Assembly (NCBI GenBank): GCA_033283175.1
Contig: JAWMQM010000002.1
Span: 1-64,000 of the forward strand
Length of the DNA stretch: 64,000 nt
Source: Pseudomaricurvus sp033283175
Lineage (GTDB): Bacteria; Pseudomonadota; Gammaproteobacteria; Pseudomonadales; Cellvibrionaceae
Direction: 5' to 3'
Both the position numbers and the translations under genes were made by a program. This document shows positions 52,590 through 62,352 of this stretch, one piece after another (positions within the stretch are counted from its first letter, which is position 1; every line of letters starts with the position of its first letter). The notes beneath the pieces were generated by a model. The model was not told the DNA's origin, did not search any database, and saw only the letters and a program-made list of their open reading frames with translations.

Positions 52590-53876
52590 TCAGCGCTTGT
52601 CGATGGAGACGTAGTCGCGGGGAGCGGCACCGGTGTACAGCTGGCGTGGACGGCCAATCTTGTACGCATTGCTGATCATTTCGTGCCAGTGCGCGATCCA
52701 GCCTACGGTGCGGCCGGTGGCAAAGATCACAGTGAACATGTCGGTAGGAATACCGATGGCCTTCATGATGATGCCGGAGTAGAAATCCACATTGGGGTAG
52801 AGTTTCTTCTCAATGAAGTACTCGTCTTCCAGGGCAATCTGCTCCAGACGCATGGCGATGTCCAGCATTGGGTCCTTGATGCCCAGCTCGCTCAGCACTT
52901 CGTCGCAGGTCTCTTTCATGACCTTGGCGCGTGGGTCGAAGTTCTTGTAAACGCGGTGGCCGAAGCCCATCAGGCGGAAAGGATCGTTCTTGTCCTTGGC
53001 CTTGGCAACAAACTTGTCGATGTTCTCTACGGAGCCGATCTCTTTCAGCATGTTGAGTACAGCTTCGTTGGCGCCGCCGTGGGCAGGGCCCCACAGGGTG
53101 GCGATGCCGGCTGCGATACAGGCGAATGGATTGGCACCGGAGGAGCCGGCCAGACGCACGGTAGAGGTAGAGGCGTTTTGCTCGTGATCGGCGTGCAGCA
53201 GGAAGATCTTGTCCATGGCCTTCGCCAGCACAGGATTGACTTCAGGATCGTCGCAAGGGGTGCCGAACATCATGTGCAGGAAGTTCTCGGAGTAGGAGAG
53301 CTTGTTGTTCGGGTACATGAACGGCTGACCAACGTGGTGCTTGTAGCACATGGCGGCCAGGGTTGGCATCTTGGCGATCAGGCGGTGAGCAGAGATCTTG
53401 CGGTGCTCCGGATTGTTGATGTCCAGAGAATCGTGATAGAAGGAGGAGAGTGCACCCACCACGCCGCACATTATGGCCATGGGGTGGGCATCGCTGCGGA
53501 AACCACGGAAGAAGCGAGCGATGTTCTCATGCACCATGGTGTGGTTGGTGATGATCTCAACAAACTCTTCTTTTTCCTGGGCGGTGGGCAGTTCGCCGTT
53601 CAGCAGCAGGTAGCAGGTTTCCAGGTAGTCAGAGTGGGCTGCCAGTTGTTCGATGGGGTAGCCACCGTGCAGCAGCACGCCTTGAGCGCCGTCGATGTAG
53701 GTCAGTTTGGATTCGCAGGATGCGGTAGACATGAAACCTGGGTCGTAGGTGAAGTAACCTTGACCGGCCAGGCTGCTGACATCGATCACGTCTGGACCAA
53801 CGGTTCCAGAGTAAATGGGTAGCTCGAAGGAATTATCCAAACCGTCGACCGAAAGGTGCGCTTTCTTATCAGCCAT
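52590..53876 (-). CDS. gltA: Citrate synthase (type II)
   Basis: Condenses acetyl-CoA and oxaloacetate, the entry step of the TCA cycle. It has 428 residues with the active-site histidines in GPAHGGANEA and MGFGHRVYK and the aspartate region FDPRAKVMK. The N-terminal small domain (MADKKAHLSVDGLDNSFELP) is that of hexameric, NADH-sensitive gammaproteobacterial enzymes. GGAGTCC is the ribosome-binding site. It is divergent from sdhCDAB, as in Pseudomonas. Confidence 0.97.
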   Translation of the reverse strand: MADKKAHLSVDGLDNSFELPIYSGTVGPDVIDVSSLAGQGYFTYDPGFMSTASCESKLTYIDGAQGVLLHGGYPIEQLAAHSDYLETCYLLLNGELPTAQEKEEFVEIITNHTMVHENIARFFRGFRSDAHPMAIMCGVVGALSSFYHDSLDINNPEHRKISAHRLIAKMPTLAAMCYKHHVGQPFMYPNNKLSYSENFLHMMFGTPCDDPEVNPVLAKAMDKIFLLHADHEQNASTSTVRLAGSSGANPFACIAAGIATLWGPAHGGANEAVLNMLKEIGSVENIDKFVAKAKDKNDPFRLMGFGHRVYKNFDPRAKVMKETCDEVLSELGIKDPMLDIAMRLEQIALEDEYFIEKKLYPNVDFYSGIIMKAIGIPTDMFTVIFATGRTVGWIAHWHEMISNAYKIGRPRQLYTGAAPRDYVSIDKR

Positions 53877-54439
53877 TACGGACTCCTGTTCTAAAAATTG
53901 TGTAAGGAAGCCGATTCTAGCCCAGAAGGGCCTCTTCGAGAATCGGATTCTGAGGCCGGGGACACTATAAGGAGCCGCTCGGGATTGTCAATTCAAATTC
54001 AGTGCCAGAACCCGGGATCCGCTGAATTACGGCCGCAAAACAGCTGCCGGCTGAGTGCAATTTAACCAGTGGTCTCTTGTGGTGCGGAATTCCTTCCTTT
54101 TATTGGTCTCTGCTTTGTTGTGGTGCAGTAAGTGTTTGCCGTGTATGGATATTTAAGCTGGCGGTGGTCTCGTGTCGGTGCCTGGGGCGGCTGAGCGGTG
54201 ATGTATCTGGTGTTGTTGAAGGGTGTGTGGCTTTGAGTGCCGGTGCAGGGACCACCCCGACTTTAGTCGAGAGTCCTATTTTGTTGTTTTTTTACAGGCA
54301 GGTCTCTATAATTTCGCGCGTCTTGCAGCTGGCCTCGTTGGCACTATCTGTATCAACTGCCTATGCTTGGGGGATGCACAGCTTCGGCTGAAATCTACAT
54401 ATTTGCCCGGCAACGGGCTGGAAAAGGTGTGACTTAACC
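53877..54439. other. Divergent gltA/sdh control region
   Basis: About 560 bases without a credible gene; a 104-codon frame here (54077-54391) has no family resemblance and runs through the sdh promoter. It should contain the leftward gltA promoter and the sdh promoter listed separately. No FNR box was recognised in it. Confidence 0.5.
54284..54312 (+). promoter_or_regulatory. Promoter of the sdh-suc operon
   Basis: TTGTTT (54284-54289) and a perfect TATAAT (54307-54312) are spaced 17 bases. The predicted start is near 54319, leaving a leader of about 120 bases before sdhC. Confidence 0.65.
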
Positions 54440-54814
54440 GTGAACAAGAACAGACCTGTCAATCTCGACCTTGCCACAATAAAACTACCCATCACCGCTT
54501 ATGTCTCCATTCTGCACCGCGTTTCCGGTGTCATCCTGTTTGCCGGCGTTGCCATACTCCTGAGCATGCTGGATTGCAGTCTGGATTCGCCTGAAAGCTT
54601 TGCGTCTCTGCAGAATAGCCTGCAGCAGCCTCTGATTCAGTTGCTGATCTGGGGTACTTTGGCGGCTTTGGCATATCACATGGTAGCTGGTGTTCGCCAC
54701 CTGATCATGGATTGCGGCATTGGTGAAACTCTGGAAGGTGGGCGCCTGGGGGCCAAGATCCTTCTGGTAGTAGCCATCGTATTAATCATTCTGGCGGGGG
54801 TATGGGTATGGTAA
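54440..54814 (+). CDS. sdhC: Succinate dehydrogenase cytochrome b556 subunit
   Basis: A 124-residue membrane anchor of complex II with three helices. The signature RPVNLDLATIKLPITAYVSI and LHRVSGVILFAG starts it, and YHMVAGVRHLIMDCGIGE carries the heme-ligating histidine. The start is GTG (AAAAGGTG upstream). It overlaps the start of sdhD. First gene of sdhCDAB-sucAB-lpd-sucC. Confidence 0.95.
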   Translation: MNKNRPVNLDLATIKLPITAYVSILHRVSGVILFAGVAILLSMLDCSLDSPESFASLQNSLQQPLIQLLIWGTLAALAYHMVAGVRHLIMDCGIGETLEGGRLGAKILLVVAIVLIILAGVWVW

Positions 54815-55176
54815 CCGCAGTAACTAGTTTTGGTCGTAGCGGACTCTACGACTGGTTGATCCAGCGTGTCAGCGCCGTTGTTATGGCAGCTTACCTGGTC
54901 TTTATTGTTGCCTTTATTCTCTTGACTCCCGAGATGACTTACGCCGAGTGGAAAGGCCTTTATAGCCACCTGTGGGTGCGTATATTCAGTCTGGCTACTC
55001 TGTTGTCCATTGCTGCCCATGCCTGGATTGGTCTTTGGGCTGTTCTCACCGACTACATCACCAACCGCATGATGGGTGCCAAAGCCACTGTACTGCGCCT
55101 GCTGGCTCAGGTAGTACTCGGTGTGGTTACCGTGACCTATGTGGTCTGGGGTATTGAAATTCTTTGGGGGTTCTAA
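54808..55176 (+). CDS. sdhD: Succinate dehydrogenase hydrophobic anchor subunit
   Basis: A 122-residue three-helix subunit that holds quinone and heme with SdhC. Motifs: GLYDWLIQRVSAVVMAAYLV and HAWIGLWAVLTDYI, containing the heme histidine. The ATG at 54808 is preferred over 54802 because GGGG lies 7 bases upstream. The gene overlaps sdhC by 7 bases. Confidence 0.94.
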   Translation: MVTAVTSFGRSGLYDWLIQRVSAVVMAAYLVFIVAFILLTPEMTYAEWKGLYSHLWVRIFSLATLLSIAAHAWIGLWAVLTDYITNRMMGAKATVLRLLAQVVLGVVTVTYVVWGIEILWGF

Positions 55177-55179
55177 GCA

Positions 55180-56952
55180 ATGGCGAACATGCGTACGATT
55201 TCTTTTGACGGTATTGTGATCGGCGGCGGCGGTGCGGGTATGCGCGCGGCCCTGCAACTGGCACAGTCCGGCTACAAAACCGCGGTAATTACCAAGGTTT
55301 TTCCAACCCGTTCTCACACCGTTTCCGCCCAGGGCGGTATTACCTGTGCAATCGCATCCGAAGATCCGAATGACGATTGGCGCTGGCACATGTACGACAC
55401 CGTTAAGGGGTCTGACTACATCGGCGACCAGGATGCCATTGAGTACATGTGTTCCGTAGGTCCGGAAGCGGTTTTCGAGCTGGATCACATGGGTCTGCCT
55501 TTCTCCCGTAAAGAGAATGGCCGTATTTACCAGCGTCCTTTTGGTGGCCAGTCCAAGGACTTCGGTCGTGGTGGTCAGGCTGCCCGTACCTGTGCCGCTG
55601 CTGACCGTACCGGTCACGCGCTGCTGCACACCCTGTATCAGGGTAACGTCAAGAACAACACCGTGTTCATGAACGAGTGGTTCGCGGTTGATCTGGTGAA
55701 AAACCAGGACGGCGTTGTTACTGGTGTTATCGCCATCAATATTGAAGATGGTGAGACTGTTTACGTTAAATCCAAAGCGACTGTATTCGCCACTGGCGGT
55801 GCCGGTCGTATCTACGCCTCCACCACCAATGCCCACATCAATACCGGTGACGGTATCGGCATGGCCCTGCGTGCCGGCTTCCCGGTGCAGGACATCGAAA
55901 TGTGGCAGTTCCACCCAACCGGTATCGCCGGTGCCGGGGTGCTGGTGACCGAAGGTTGCCGTGGTGAAGGTGGCTACCTGGTCAATAAAGATGGCGAGCG
56001 CTTCATGGAGCGTTATGCCCCTAACGCAAAAGATCTGGCCGGTCGTGACGTTGTGGCACGATCCATGGTACTGGAAATCCTTGAGGGCCGCGGTTGTGGT
56101 CCGGAAGCTGACCACGTGTTCCTGAAGCTGGATCACCTGGGTGAAGAGACCCTGAATGCCAAACTGCCAGGCATTCTGGAGCTGTCCCGTACCTTCGCTC
56201 ACGCAGATCCTGTTAAAGAGCCAATCCCTGTAGTGCCAACCTGTCACTACATGATGGGTGGTATTCCGACCAATATCCATGGTCAGGCGCTGACCCAGGA
56301 TGCCAACGGTAACGATAAGGTCATTGAGGGTTTCTACGCCTGTGGTGAAGTGGCTTGTGTATCCGTACACGGTGCTAACCGTCTGGGCGGTAACTCCCTG
56401 CTTGACCTGGTAGTGTTTGGTCGTGCATCAGGTCTCTACATCGAGAAGGCGCTGCGCGAAGGTATTGAGCACCGCGAAGCAACAGACTCCGATCTGGAAG
56501 CCGCCATGTCCCGCCTCAACAGCGTCAACAACACCAACAACGGTGAAGGCGCTGCGGAACTGCGTAAGGAGCTGCAGAACACCATGCAGAACTTCTTCGG
56601 TGTATTCCGTAAGGGTGAGTACATGCAGCAGGGTATCTCCAAGCTGGCCGAGCTGCGCGAGCGTATCGGCAACGTCAAGCTGGTGGATAAGTCCAATGCT
56701 TTCAATACTGCACGTATCGAAGCGCTGGAGCTGCAGAACCTGCTGGAAGTTGCTGAAGCAACTGCCATTGCCGCCGAAGAGCGTAAAGAGTCCCGTGGTG
56801 CACACGCCCGTGAAGATTATCAGGATCGCGATGACGAAAACTGGCTGTGTCACTCTATGTACTTCCCTGGCGAGAAGCGTGTTGGCAAGCGTGCGGTTAA
56901 CTTCGCACCGAAGACCATGGAAGCGTTCGAGCCGAAGATTCGTACCTATTAA
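55180..56952 (+). CDS. sdhA: Succinate dehydrogenase flavoprotein subunit
   Basis: Oxidises succinate to fumarate on the cytosolic side of complex II. A 590-residue protein with the FAD fold IVIGGGGAGMRAALQLAQSG and the covalent-FAD histidine in TRSHTVSAQGG. Active-site stretches are WQFHPTGIAGAGVL, EGCRGEGGYLVNKDGERFME and TCHYMMGGIPTN, and GANRLGGNSLLDLVVFGRAS closes the flavin site. It begins 3 bases after sdhD. Confidence 0.97.
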   Translation: MANMRTISFDGIVIGGGGAGMRAALQLAQSGYKTAVITKVFPTRSHTVSAQGGITCAIASEDPNDDWRWHMYDTVKGSDYIGDQDAIEYMCSVGPEAVFELDHMGLPFSRKENGRIYQRPFGGQSKDFGRGGQAARTCAAADRTGHALLHTLYQGNVKNNTVFMNEWFAVDLVKNQDGVVTGVIAINIEDGETVYVKSKATVFATGGAGRIYASTTNAHINTGDGIGMALRAGFPVQDIEMWQFHPTGIAGAGVLVTEGCRGEGGYLVNKDGERFMERYAPNAKDLAGRDVVARSMVLEILEGRGCGPEADHVFLKLDHLGEETLNAKLPGILELSRTFAHADPVKEPIPVVPTCHYMMGGIPTNIHGQALTQDANGNDKVIEGFYACGEVACVSVHGANRLGGNSLLDLVVFGRASGLYIEKALREGIEHREATDSDLEAAMSRLNSVNNTNNGEGAAELRKELQNTMQNFFGVFRKGEYMQQGISKLAELRERIGNVKLVDKSNAFNTARIEALELQNLLEVAEATAIAAEERKESRGAHAREDYQDRDDENWLCHSMYFPGEKRVGKRAVNFAPKTMEAFEPKIRTY

Positions 56953-56970
56953 TCAGGGGATGGCAGAATT

Positions 56971-57675
56971 ATGTTGAAAGTAGAAGTTTATCGTTACAAT
57001 CCAGATACCGACTCTGCGCCCTACATGCAAAGCTACGAAGTAGACACGCAGGGCAAGGATCTGATGGTTCTGGATGTGCTGGAGCTGCTCAAGGCCCAGG
57101 ATCCTACACTGGCGTTCCGCCGCTCCTGCCGTGAAGGCGTGTGCGGTTCCGACGGCATGAACATCAACGGCAAGAACGGTCTGGCCTGTATCAAGCCGCT
57201 GTCGGAGTCTGTGTCCGGCGGCAAGCTGATCCTGCGCCCTCTGCCCGGTCTGCCAGTGATTCGTGATCTGGTTATCGATATGAGCCAGTTCTACGCTCAG
57301 TACAAAAAGATCGAGCCGTATTTGCAGAACGACACTCCGGCGCCGGCCATTGAACGCCTGCAGTCTCCGGAAGATCGTGCCAAGCTGGATGGGTTGTACG
57401 AGTGTATTTTGTGCGCCTGTTGTTCGACAAGCTGCCCGTCTTTCTGGTGGAATCCCGATAAGTTTATCGGCCCCGCTGGTCTGCTGCAGGCTTATCGCTT
57501 CCTGGCAGACAGCCGCGATACCGCGACTGCCCAGCGCCTGGCTAACCTGGATGACCCGTTCAGCGTATTCCGCTGCCACGGCATCATGAACTGTGTGTCC
57601 GTATGTCCGAAGGGTCTGAACCCCACTCGCGCCATCGGTCACATCCGCAACATGTTGTTGTCCAGCGGAACCTGA
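56971..57675 (+). CDS. sdhB: Succinate dehydrogenase iron-sulfur subunit
   Basis: Passes electrons from SdhA to quinone. A 234-residue protein with three clusters: 2Fe-2S ligands in SCREGVCGSDGMNINGKNG (C53, C58, then C73), 4Fe-4S in CILCACCSTSCPSFWW and 3Fe-4S in CHGIMNCVSVCPKGLNP. An aspartate replaces one 2Fe-2S cysteine, as in E. coli. It ends the sdh part; the suc genes follow after a structured gap of about 450 bases. Confidence 0.97.
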   Translation: MLKVEVYRYNPDTDSAPYMQSYEVDTQGKDLMVLDVLELLKAQDPTLAFRRSCREGVCGSDGMNINGKNGLACIKPLSESVSGGKLILRPLPGLPVIRDLVIDMSQFYAQYKKIEPYLQNDTPAPAIERLQSPEDRAKLDGLYECILCACCSTSCPSFWWNPDKFIGPAGLLQAYRFLADSRDTATAQRLANLDDPFSVFRCHGIMNCVSVCPKGLNPTRAIGHIRNMLLSSGT

Positions 57676-58128
57676 GGGAGAAGCCGCCCACAAAGAGGCG
57701 GCGCCCTGCAATCGTGACTATTTAGTGCAGAGACCCAAATGCCCGGACCTCGGTCCGACCGAAGACCGGGCAATGAAAATTTGAACTGTAATTCCGCCCA
57801 GGCACCGTAAAGGAGCCGGTCGGAACAAGCGAAGCCCGGATCTGTTCCGGGCTTCTTAAGTTGGCTATACGCTAGAAATAGCGGGGTACATGGTTCCGTT
57901 CAGCGGAATCGGGCTGACTGTGTGAAGAAGAAAGCGTGTTTGTTTGCTTGCTTTGCTCACCGGGTTCACGCACTGCTGAGTTTTGCCTTTGGGCAGCTCT
58001 GTGTGCTCTCTGACTCGTCCGTCGCTGTAGATTGCTGCGTCCGGAAGGCTTGGGGGAAGCCGGAGACTGACAACAGACACTCTTTTGACTTGCATCCGCA
58101 GCCAGACCCTGATTAAAGGTGGGCACAA
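57676..58128. other. Structured sdhB-sucA intergenic region
   Basis: About 450 bases with no gene. It contains a compound hairpin at 57740-57772 (TGCCCGG and CCGGGCA enclosing TCGGT-CCG-ACCGA). A second 10-bp stem lies at 57831-57855 (GAAGCCCGGA / TCCGGGCTTC) and is followed only by TTAAG. The second resembles a weak terminator or attenuator. The two may balance sdh and suc expression. A strong ribosome-binding site AAAGGTGGG precedes sucA. Confidence 0.5.
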
Positions 58129-60963
58129 ATGCAAGACAGCATCATGGAGCGATTGTGGAAGACTTCCCATATTTCAGGTGGGAATGCTGCCTACGTCGAA
58201 GAGCTCTACGATACCTATTTACACGATCCGAATGCCGTTCCTGAAGAGTGGCGTAATTACTTTGAACAGCTGCCCCGTGTCGAAGGCGTTGTTTCTCAGG
58301 ATGTGCCGCACTCGGTAATCCGTGAGCACTTCGAATTGCTTGGTAAAAAGCGGGCTCGCCCGATTGCCGCCCCGGGCTCTGGCGGCGCCAACATCGAGCA
58401 CGAGCGCAAGCAGGTCAAAGTTGTTCAGCTGATCAGCTCCTACCGTTTTCGCGGTCACCAGAAAGCGAAACTCGATCCATTAGGGTTGATGGTGCGCGAG
58501 CAGGTACCTGATCTCGATCTGGGCTTTCACGGCCTTACTCCTGCGGATCTGGATACTGTTTTCCAGACCGGTCCCACCTTTTTCGGTACTGATGAAGCGC
58601 CGCTGCGTGAGTTGATTGACAACCTCGAGCAGACCTACTGCGGCTCCGTTGGTCCGGAAATCATGCACATCACCAACTTTGCTGAGAAGCAGTGGCTGCA
58701 GCAGCGCTTGGAAAGTGTGCGCTCCAAACCGGTCTTTACCGAGGATTTCCGCAAGCGTGTACTGGAACGCCTGACTGCCGCAGAAGGTCTCGAACGTCAT
58801 CTTGACAGTAAGTACCCGGGTACCAAGCGTTTCGGTCTTGAGGGTGGTGAGAGCTTCATTCCCTTGCTGGACGGCCTGATTCGTCGTGCTGGTGAGCACG
58901 GTGCCAAAGAAGTCGTGCTGGGCATGGCTCACCGTGGCCGCCTCAATACGCTGGTCAACACCCTGGGTAAAAATCCGGCTGACCTGTTCGATGAGTTTGA
59001 AGGCAAGCGCATTATCGACAGTTCCGGTGACGTGAAGTACCACCAGGGCTTCTCCTCCAATATCATGACTCCCGGTGGCGAGCTGCACCTTGCCATGTCC
59101 TTCAACCCGTCTCACCTGGAGATTGTCTCGCCCGTGGTTGAGGGCTCTGTGCGCGCCCGTCAGGATCGTCGCGACGATCATTTGGGGCAGAAGGTGGTAC
59201 CGATCTCCGTCCACGGTGATGCGGCGTTTGCCGGGCAGGGCGTGGTCATGGAAACCTTCCAGATGTCCCGTACCCGTGCCTACCACACGGGCGGCACCAT
59301 CCACGTTGTGATCAATAACCAGGTGGGCTTTACCACCAGCCGTCGTGATGACGCCCGTTCCACGGAATACTGTACCGACGTGGCCAAAGTCATTGAGGCG
59401 CCGATTTTCCACGTCAATGCGGACGACCCCGATGCGGTTCTGTTTGTGACGCTGCTGGCTATGGATTACCGCTACGAATTCCGCAAGGACGTGGTGATTG
59501 ACCTGGTTTGCTACCGTCGTCGTGGCCACAACGAAACTGACGAGCCTTCCTCGACCCAGCCGTTGATGTACAAGGCCATCCGTAAGCAGAAGACCACTCG
59601 TGCCCTGTACGCCGAGAAACTGGTTGGCCAGGGCCTGGTCAGCGAGGCGGAAGCGGAACAGATGAGCAATGATTACCGCGCGGCGCTGGATCGCGGTGAG
59701 CATGTGGCTCAGGGGCTGGTGAGTGAGCCGGATGAATCCCTGTTCGTTAACTGGAGTCCCTACATCGGTCACGATTGGCAGACTCCGGCAGACACCTCCT
59801 ATGAGATGAAAGCGCTGCAGGATCTGGCACAGCGCGCCTGTCATATCCCCGACGGTGTGCAGGTGCAGAAACAGGTGCAGAAGATTTACGACGATCGCCG
59901 CAAGATGGCCAGCGGTGCCATGCCCATCAACTGGGGTATGGCTGAGACCATGGCCTACGCAACACTGCTGGAGCAGGGCTTCCGCGTGCGCCTCACCGGT
60001 CAGGACGTGGGTCGCGGTACCTTCTCCCATCGCCATGCGGTGGTGCACAGCCAGAAAGACGGTTCCAGCTATCTGCCGTTGCGTCACCTCAGTGAAGGGC
60101 AGGGCCCGCTCGATATTTTCGACTCGCTGCTCTCCGAAGAAGCGGTGCTGGCGTTTGAGTATGGTTATGCCACCACCACGCCAAACGCGCTGGTGATCTG
60201 GGAGGCACAGTTCGGCGACTTCGCCAACGGTGCCCAGGTGGTGATCGATCAGTTCATTACCAGTGGTGAGCATAAGTGGGGCCGTCTGTGCGGCCTGGTG
60301 ATGCTGCTGCCTCATGGTTATGAAGGTCAGGGGCCGGAGCACTCCTCTGCACGTCTTGAGCGCTATATGCAGTTGTGTGCCGAGCACAATATCCAGGTGT
60401 GTATTCCAACAACGCCGGCGCAGGTATTCCACATGTTGCGTCGTCAGGGTATTCGTCCGATGCGTCGCCCGCTGGTGGTCATGAGTCCCAAGTGGATTCT
60501 GCGTCACAAGCTGGCCACCTCCACTCTGGAGGAACTGGCTGAAGGCACCTTCCAGAACGTGATTGGTGAGCAGGAGCTGGCACCGGAAGGTATCAAGCGC
60601 GCAGTGCTCTGCAGTGGCAAGGTCTATTACCACCTGCTGGAAGAGCGCATGGAGCGTCAGACCCAGGACGTGGCCCTGATTCGCCTGGAGCAGCTCTATC
60701 CGTTCCCGGAAGAAGAGCTGAAGAACGTACTGAAACAATTCGTCAATCTGAAGGAAGTGGTGTGGTGCCAGGAAGAGCCGATGAACCAGGGTGCCTGGTA
60801 CAGCAGCCAGCATCATATGCGTCGTGTCTTGCAGGAGATTGATGAAAATCTGTATCTGAGCTTCGTTGGCCGTGAAGCCTCTGCTGCTCCAGCAGCGGGT
60901 TACATGTCCATCCACCTTGAAGAGCAGAGCAAGTTTATTAACGACGCGCTCACCGTTGATTGA
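58129..60963 (+). CDS. sucA: 2-oxoglutarate dehydrogenase E1 component
   Basis: Thiamine-diphosphate-dependent decarboxylase of the 2-oxoglutarate dehydrogenase complex. A 944-residue protein. The N-terminal E2-binding segment has GGNAAYVEELYDTYLHDPNA. The core carries YRFRGHQKAKLDPLG, GMAHRGRLNTLVNTLGK, the ThDP motif GDAAFAGQGVVMETFQMS, GTFSHRHAVVHSQKD and the C-terminal QEEPMNQGAW. No key motif is missing. Confidence 0.97.
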   Translation: MQDSIMERLWKTSHISGGNAAYVEELYDTYLHDPNAVPEEWRNYFEQLPRVEGVVSQDVPHSVIREHFELLGKKRARPIAAPGSGGANIEHERKQVKVVQLISSYRFRGHQKAKLDPLGLMVREQVPDLDLGFHGLTPADLDTVFQTGPTFFGTDEAPLRELIDNLEQTYCGSVGPEIMHITNFAEKQWLQQRLESVRSKPVFTEDFRKRVLERLTAAEGLERHLDSKYPGTKRFGLEGGESFIPLLDGLIRRAGEHGAKEVVLGMAHRGRLNTLVNTLGKNPADLFDEFEGKRIIDSSGDVKYHQGFSSNIMTPGGELHLAMSFNPSHLEIVSPVVEGSVRARQDRRDDHLGQKVVPISVHGDAAFAGQGVVMETFQMSRTRAYHTGGTIHVVINNQVGFTTSRRDDARSTEYCTDVAKVIEAPIFHVNADDPDAVLFVTLLAMDYRYEFRKDVVIDLVCYRRRGHNETDEPSSTQPLMYKAIRKQKTTRALYAEKLVGQGLVSEAEAEQMSNDYRAALDRGEHVAQGLVSEPDESLFVNWSPYIGHDWQTPADTSYEMKALQDLAQRACHIPDGVQVQKQVQKIYDDRRKMASGAMPINWGMAETMAYATLLEQGFRVRLTGQDVGRGTFSHRHAVVHSQKDGSSYLPLRHLSEGQGPLDIFDSLLSEEAVLAFEYGYATTTPNALVIWEAQFGDFANGAQVVIDQFITSGEHKWGRLCGLVMLLPHGYEGQGPEHSSARLERYMQLCAEHNIQVCIPTTPAQVFHMLRRQGIRPMRRPLVVMSPKWILRHKLATSTLEELAEGTFQNVIGEQELAPEGIKRAVLCSGKVYYHLLEERMERQTQDVALIRLEQLYPFPEEELKNVLKQFVNLKEVVWCQEEPMNQGAWYSSQHHMRRVLQEIDENLYLSFVGREASAAPAAGYMSIHLEEQSKFINDALTVD

Positions 60964-61041
60964 TTTACGGTTAATTGAACTTTCGAACGTGCCTTCAGGC
61001 GCCGCGACAACGATAGCCGAAGAGCTAAAGGAACCAACAGA

Positions 61042-62247
61042 ATGACAATTGAAATCAAAGCTCCGACTTTTCCCGAATCCGTACAGGACGGTACCGTAGC
61101 TACCTGGCACAAGCAGCCAGGCGAAGCGGTTGCCCGTGACGAGCTGATTGTAGACATCGAGACTGACAAGGTGGTGCTGGAAGTTGTAGCCCCCGCCAAT
61201 GGCACTCTCAGCGAAATCCTCAAGGGTGAGGGTGAGGTTATCCTCAGCAATGAGGTGATCGCGATTTTTGCCGAGGGCGATGCTCCCGCCGCTGCTGCGC
61301 CGGCAGCTGCAGCCCCGGCCGCGGCCTCTGCACCAGCTGCTGACGAAGGTGCCGCCGGCGGTTTTGCCAGCCCCTCCGCCCGCAAGCTGGCAGAAGAGAA
61401 GGGTGTGGATCTGAGCACCCTGAAAGGCACCGGTAAAGATGGTCGCATCACCAAGGAAGATGTGGAAAATGCTGGTGCTGCCAAGCCTGCAGCGCCAGCG
61501 CCTGCGCCCAAAGCGGCAGAAGCCCCGGTAGTGATTGCCGGTGAGCGCATCGAGAAGCGCGTGCCAATGACCCGTATGCGCAAGCGTATTGCCGAGCGCC
61601 TGATGGAAACCGCCCAGGGCACTGCCATGCTGACCACCTTCAACGAGGTGAACATGGCTCCGGTAATGGCCCTGCGCAGCAAGTACAAGGACCAGTTTGA
61701 AAAGTCCCACAATGGCACCCGTCTGGGTTTCATGGGCTTTTTCGTCAAGGCGGCGGTTGAAGCCCTGCGTCGTTTCCCTGCAGTGAATGCCTCAATCGAC
61801 GGTAACGACATTGTTTACCACGGTTACCAGGACATCAGTGTGGCGGTCTCTACCGACAAAGGTCTGGTGGTGCCGGTACTGCGTGACGTTGAGAATATGA
61901 GCATTGCCGAGGTGGAGAACACCATCCGCGATTTCGGTATTCGCGCCCAGGCTGGCAAGCTCACCATGGAAGAGATGACCGGCGGTACCTTCTCCATCAC
62001 CAACGGTGGTGTGTTTGGCTCGTTGATGTCTACGCCGATCATCAACCCGCCACAGACTGCCATTCTCGGTATGCACTCCATTAAAGAGCGCCCCATGGCG
62101 GTGAATGGCGAGGTGAAGATCCTGCCGATGATGTACCTGGCTCTCTCCTACGATCATCGCCTGATCGATGGTAAGGACGCAGTGCAGTTCCTGGTGGCCA
62201 TCAAGGACATGATCGAAGATCCGGCGCGCATTCTGCTGGAGCTTTGA
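61042..62247 (+). CDS. sucB: Dihydrolipoyllysine-residue succinyltransferase (2-OGDH E2)
   Basis: Core of the 2-oxoglutarate dehydrogenase complex. A 401-residue protein with one lipoyl domain (modified lysine in DIETDKVVLEV), an Ala/Pro-rich linker and a peripheral-subunit-binding domain (SPSARKLAEEKGVDLSTLKG). A second linker and the catalytic domain follow, ending with LALSYDHRLIDGKDAVQFL, which holds the active-site histidine and aspartate. It follows sucA after 78 bases. Confidence 0.97.
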   Translation: MTIEIKAPTFPESVQDGTVATWHKQPGEAVARDELIVDIETDKVVLEVVAPANGTLSEILKGEGEVILSNEVIAIFAEGDAPAAAAPAAAAPAAASAPAADEGAAGGFASPSARKLAEEKGVDLSTLKGTGKDGRITKEDVENAGAAKPAAPAPAPKAAEAPVVIAGERIEKRVPMTRMRKRIAERLMETAQGTAMLTTFNEVNMAPVMALRSKYKDQFEKSHNGTRLGFMGFFVKAAVEALRRFPAVNASIDGNDIVYHGYQDISVAVSTDKGLVVPVLRDVENMSIAEVENTIRDFGIRAQAGKLTMEEMTGGTFSITNGGVFGSLMSTPIINPPQTAILGMHSIKERPMAVNGEVKILPMMYLALSYDHRLIDGKDAVQFLVAIKDMIEDPARILLEL

Positions 62248-62255
62248 GGGTGACG

Positions 62256-62278
62256 GCGGGCCACTCATTGTGGCCCGC
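62256..62278 (+). repeat. Hairpin between sucB and lpd
   Basis: A perfect 9-bp GC-rich stem (GCGGGCCAC / GTGGCCCGC) with a 5-base loop and no T-run. It may stabilise the upstream message or slow readthrough to lpd. Confidence 0.55.
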
Positions 62279-62352
62279 ACTACGGTGGTCATCAGTCTGT
62301 AACCTGATATCGCTGAGATACAGTTTTAAATTTGCTAAGTGGGACTAAAAGT

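Noticed and set aside
52515..53822. A 435-codon plus-strand frame over gltA
   Set aside because: Antisense shadow; it also runs through the bidirectional terminator.
54077..54391. A 104-codon frame in the sdh leader
   Set aside because: Cysteine-rich, unlike any family, and runs across the TATAAT promoter element.
54676..56370. A 564-codon open frame antisense to sdhD/sdhA
   Set aside because: Shadow of highly biased sense codons; no recognisable domain and no ribosome-binding site.
58480..61710. A 1076-codon open frame antisense to sucA and the start of sucB
   Set aside because: It is a shadow of the sense genes, which carry every expected motif. The antisense protein has low-complexity His/Gly/Thr-rich composition and no family resemblance.
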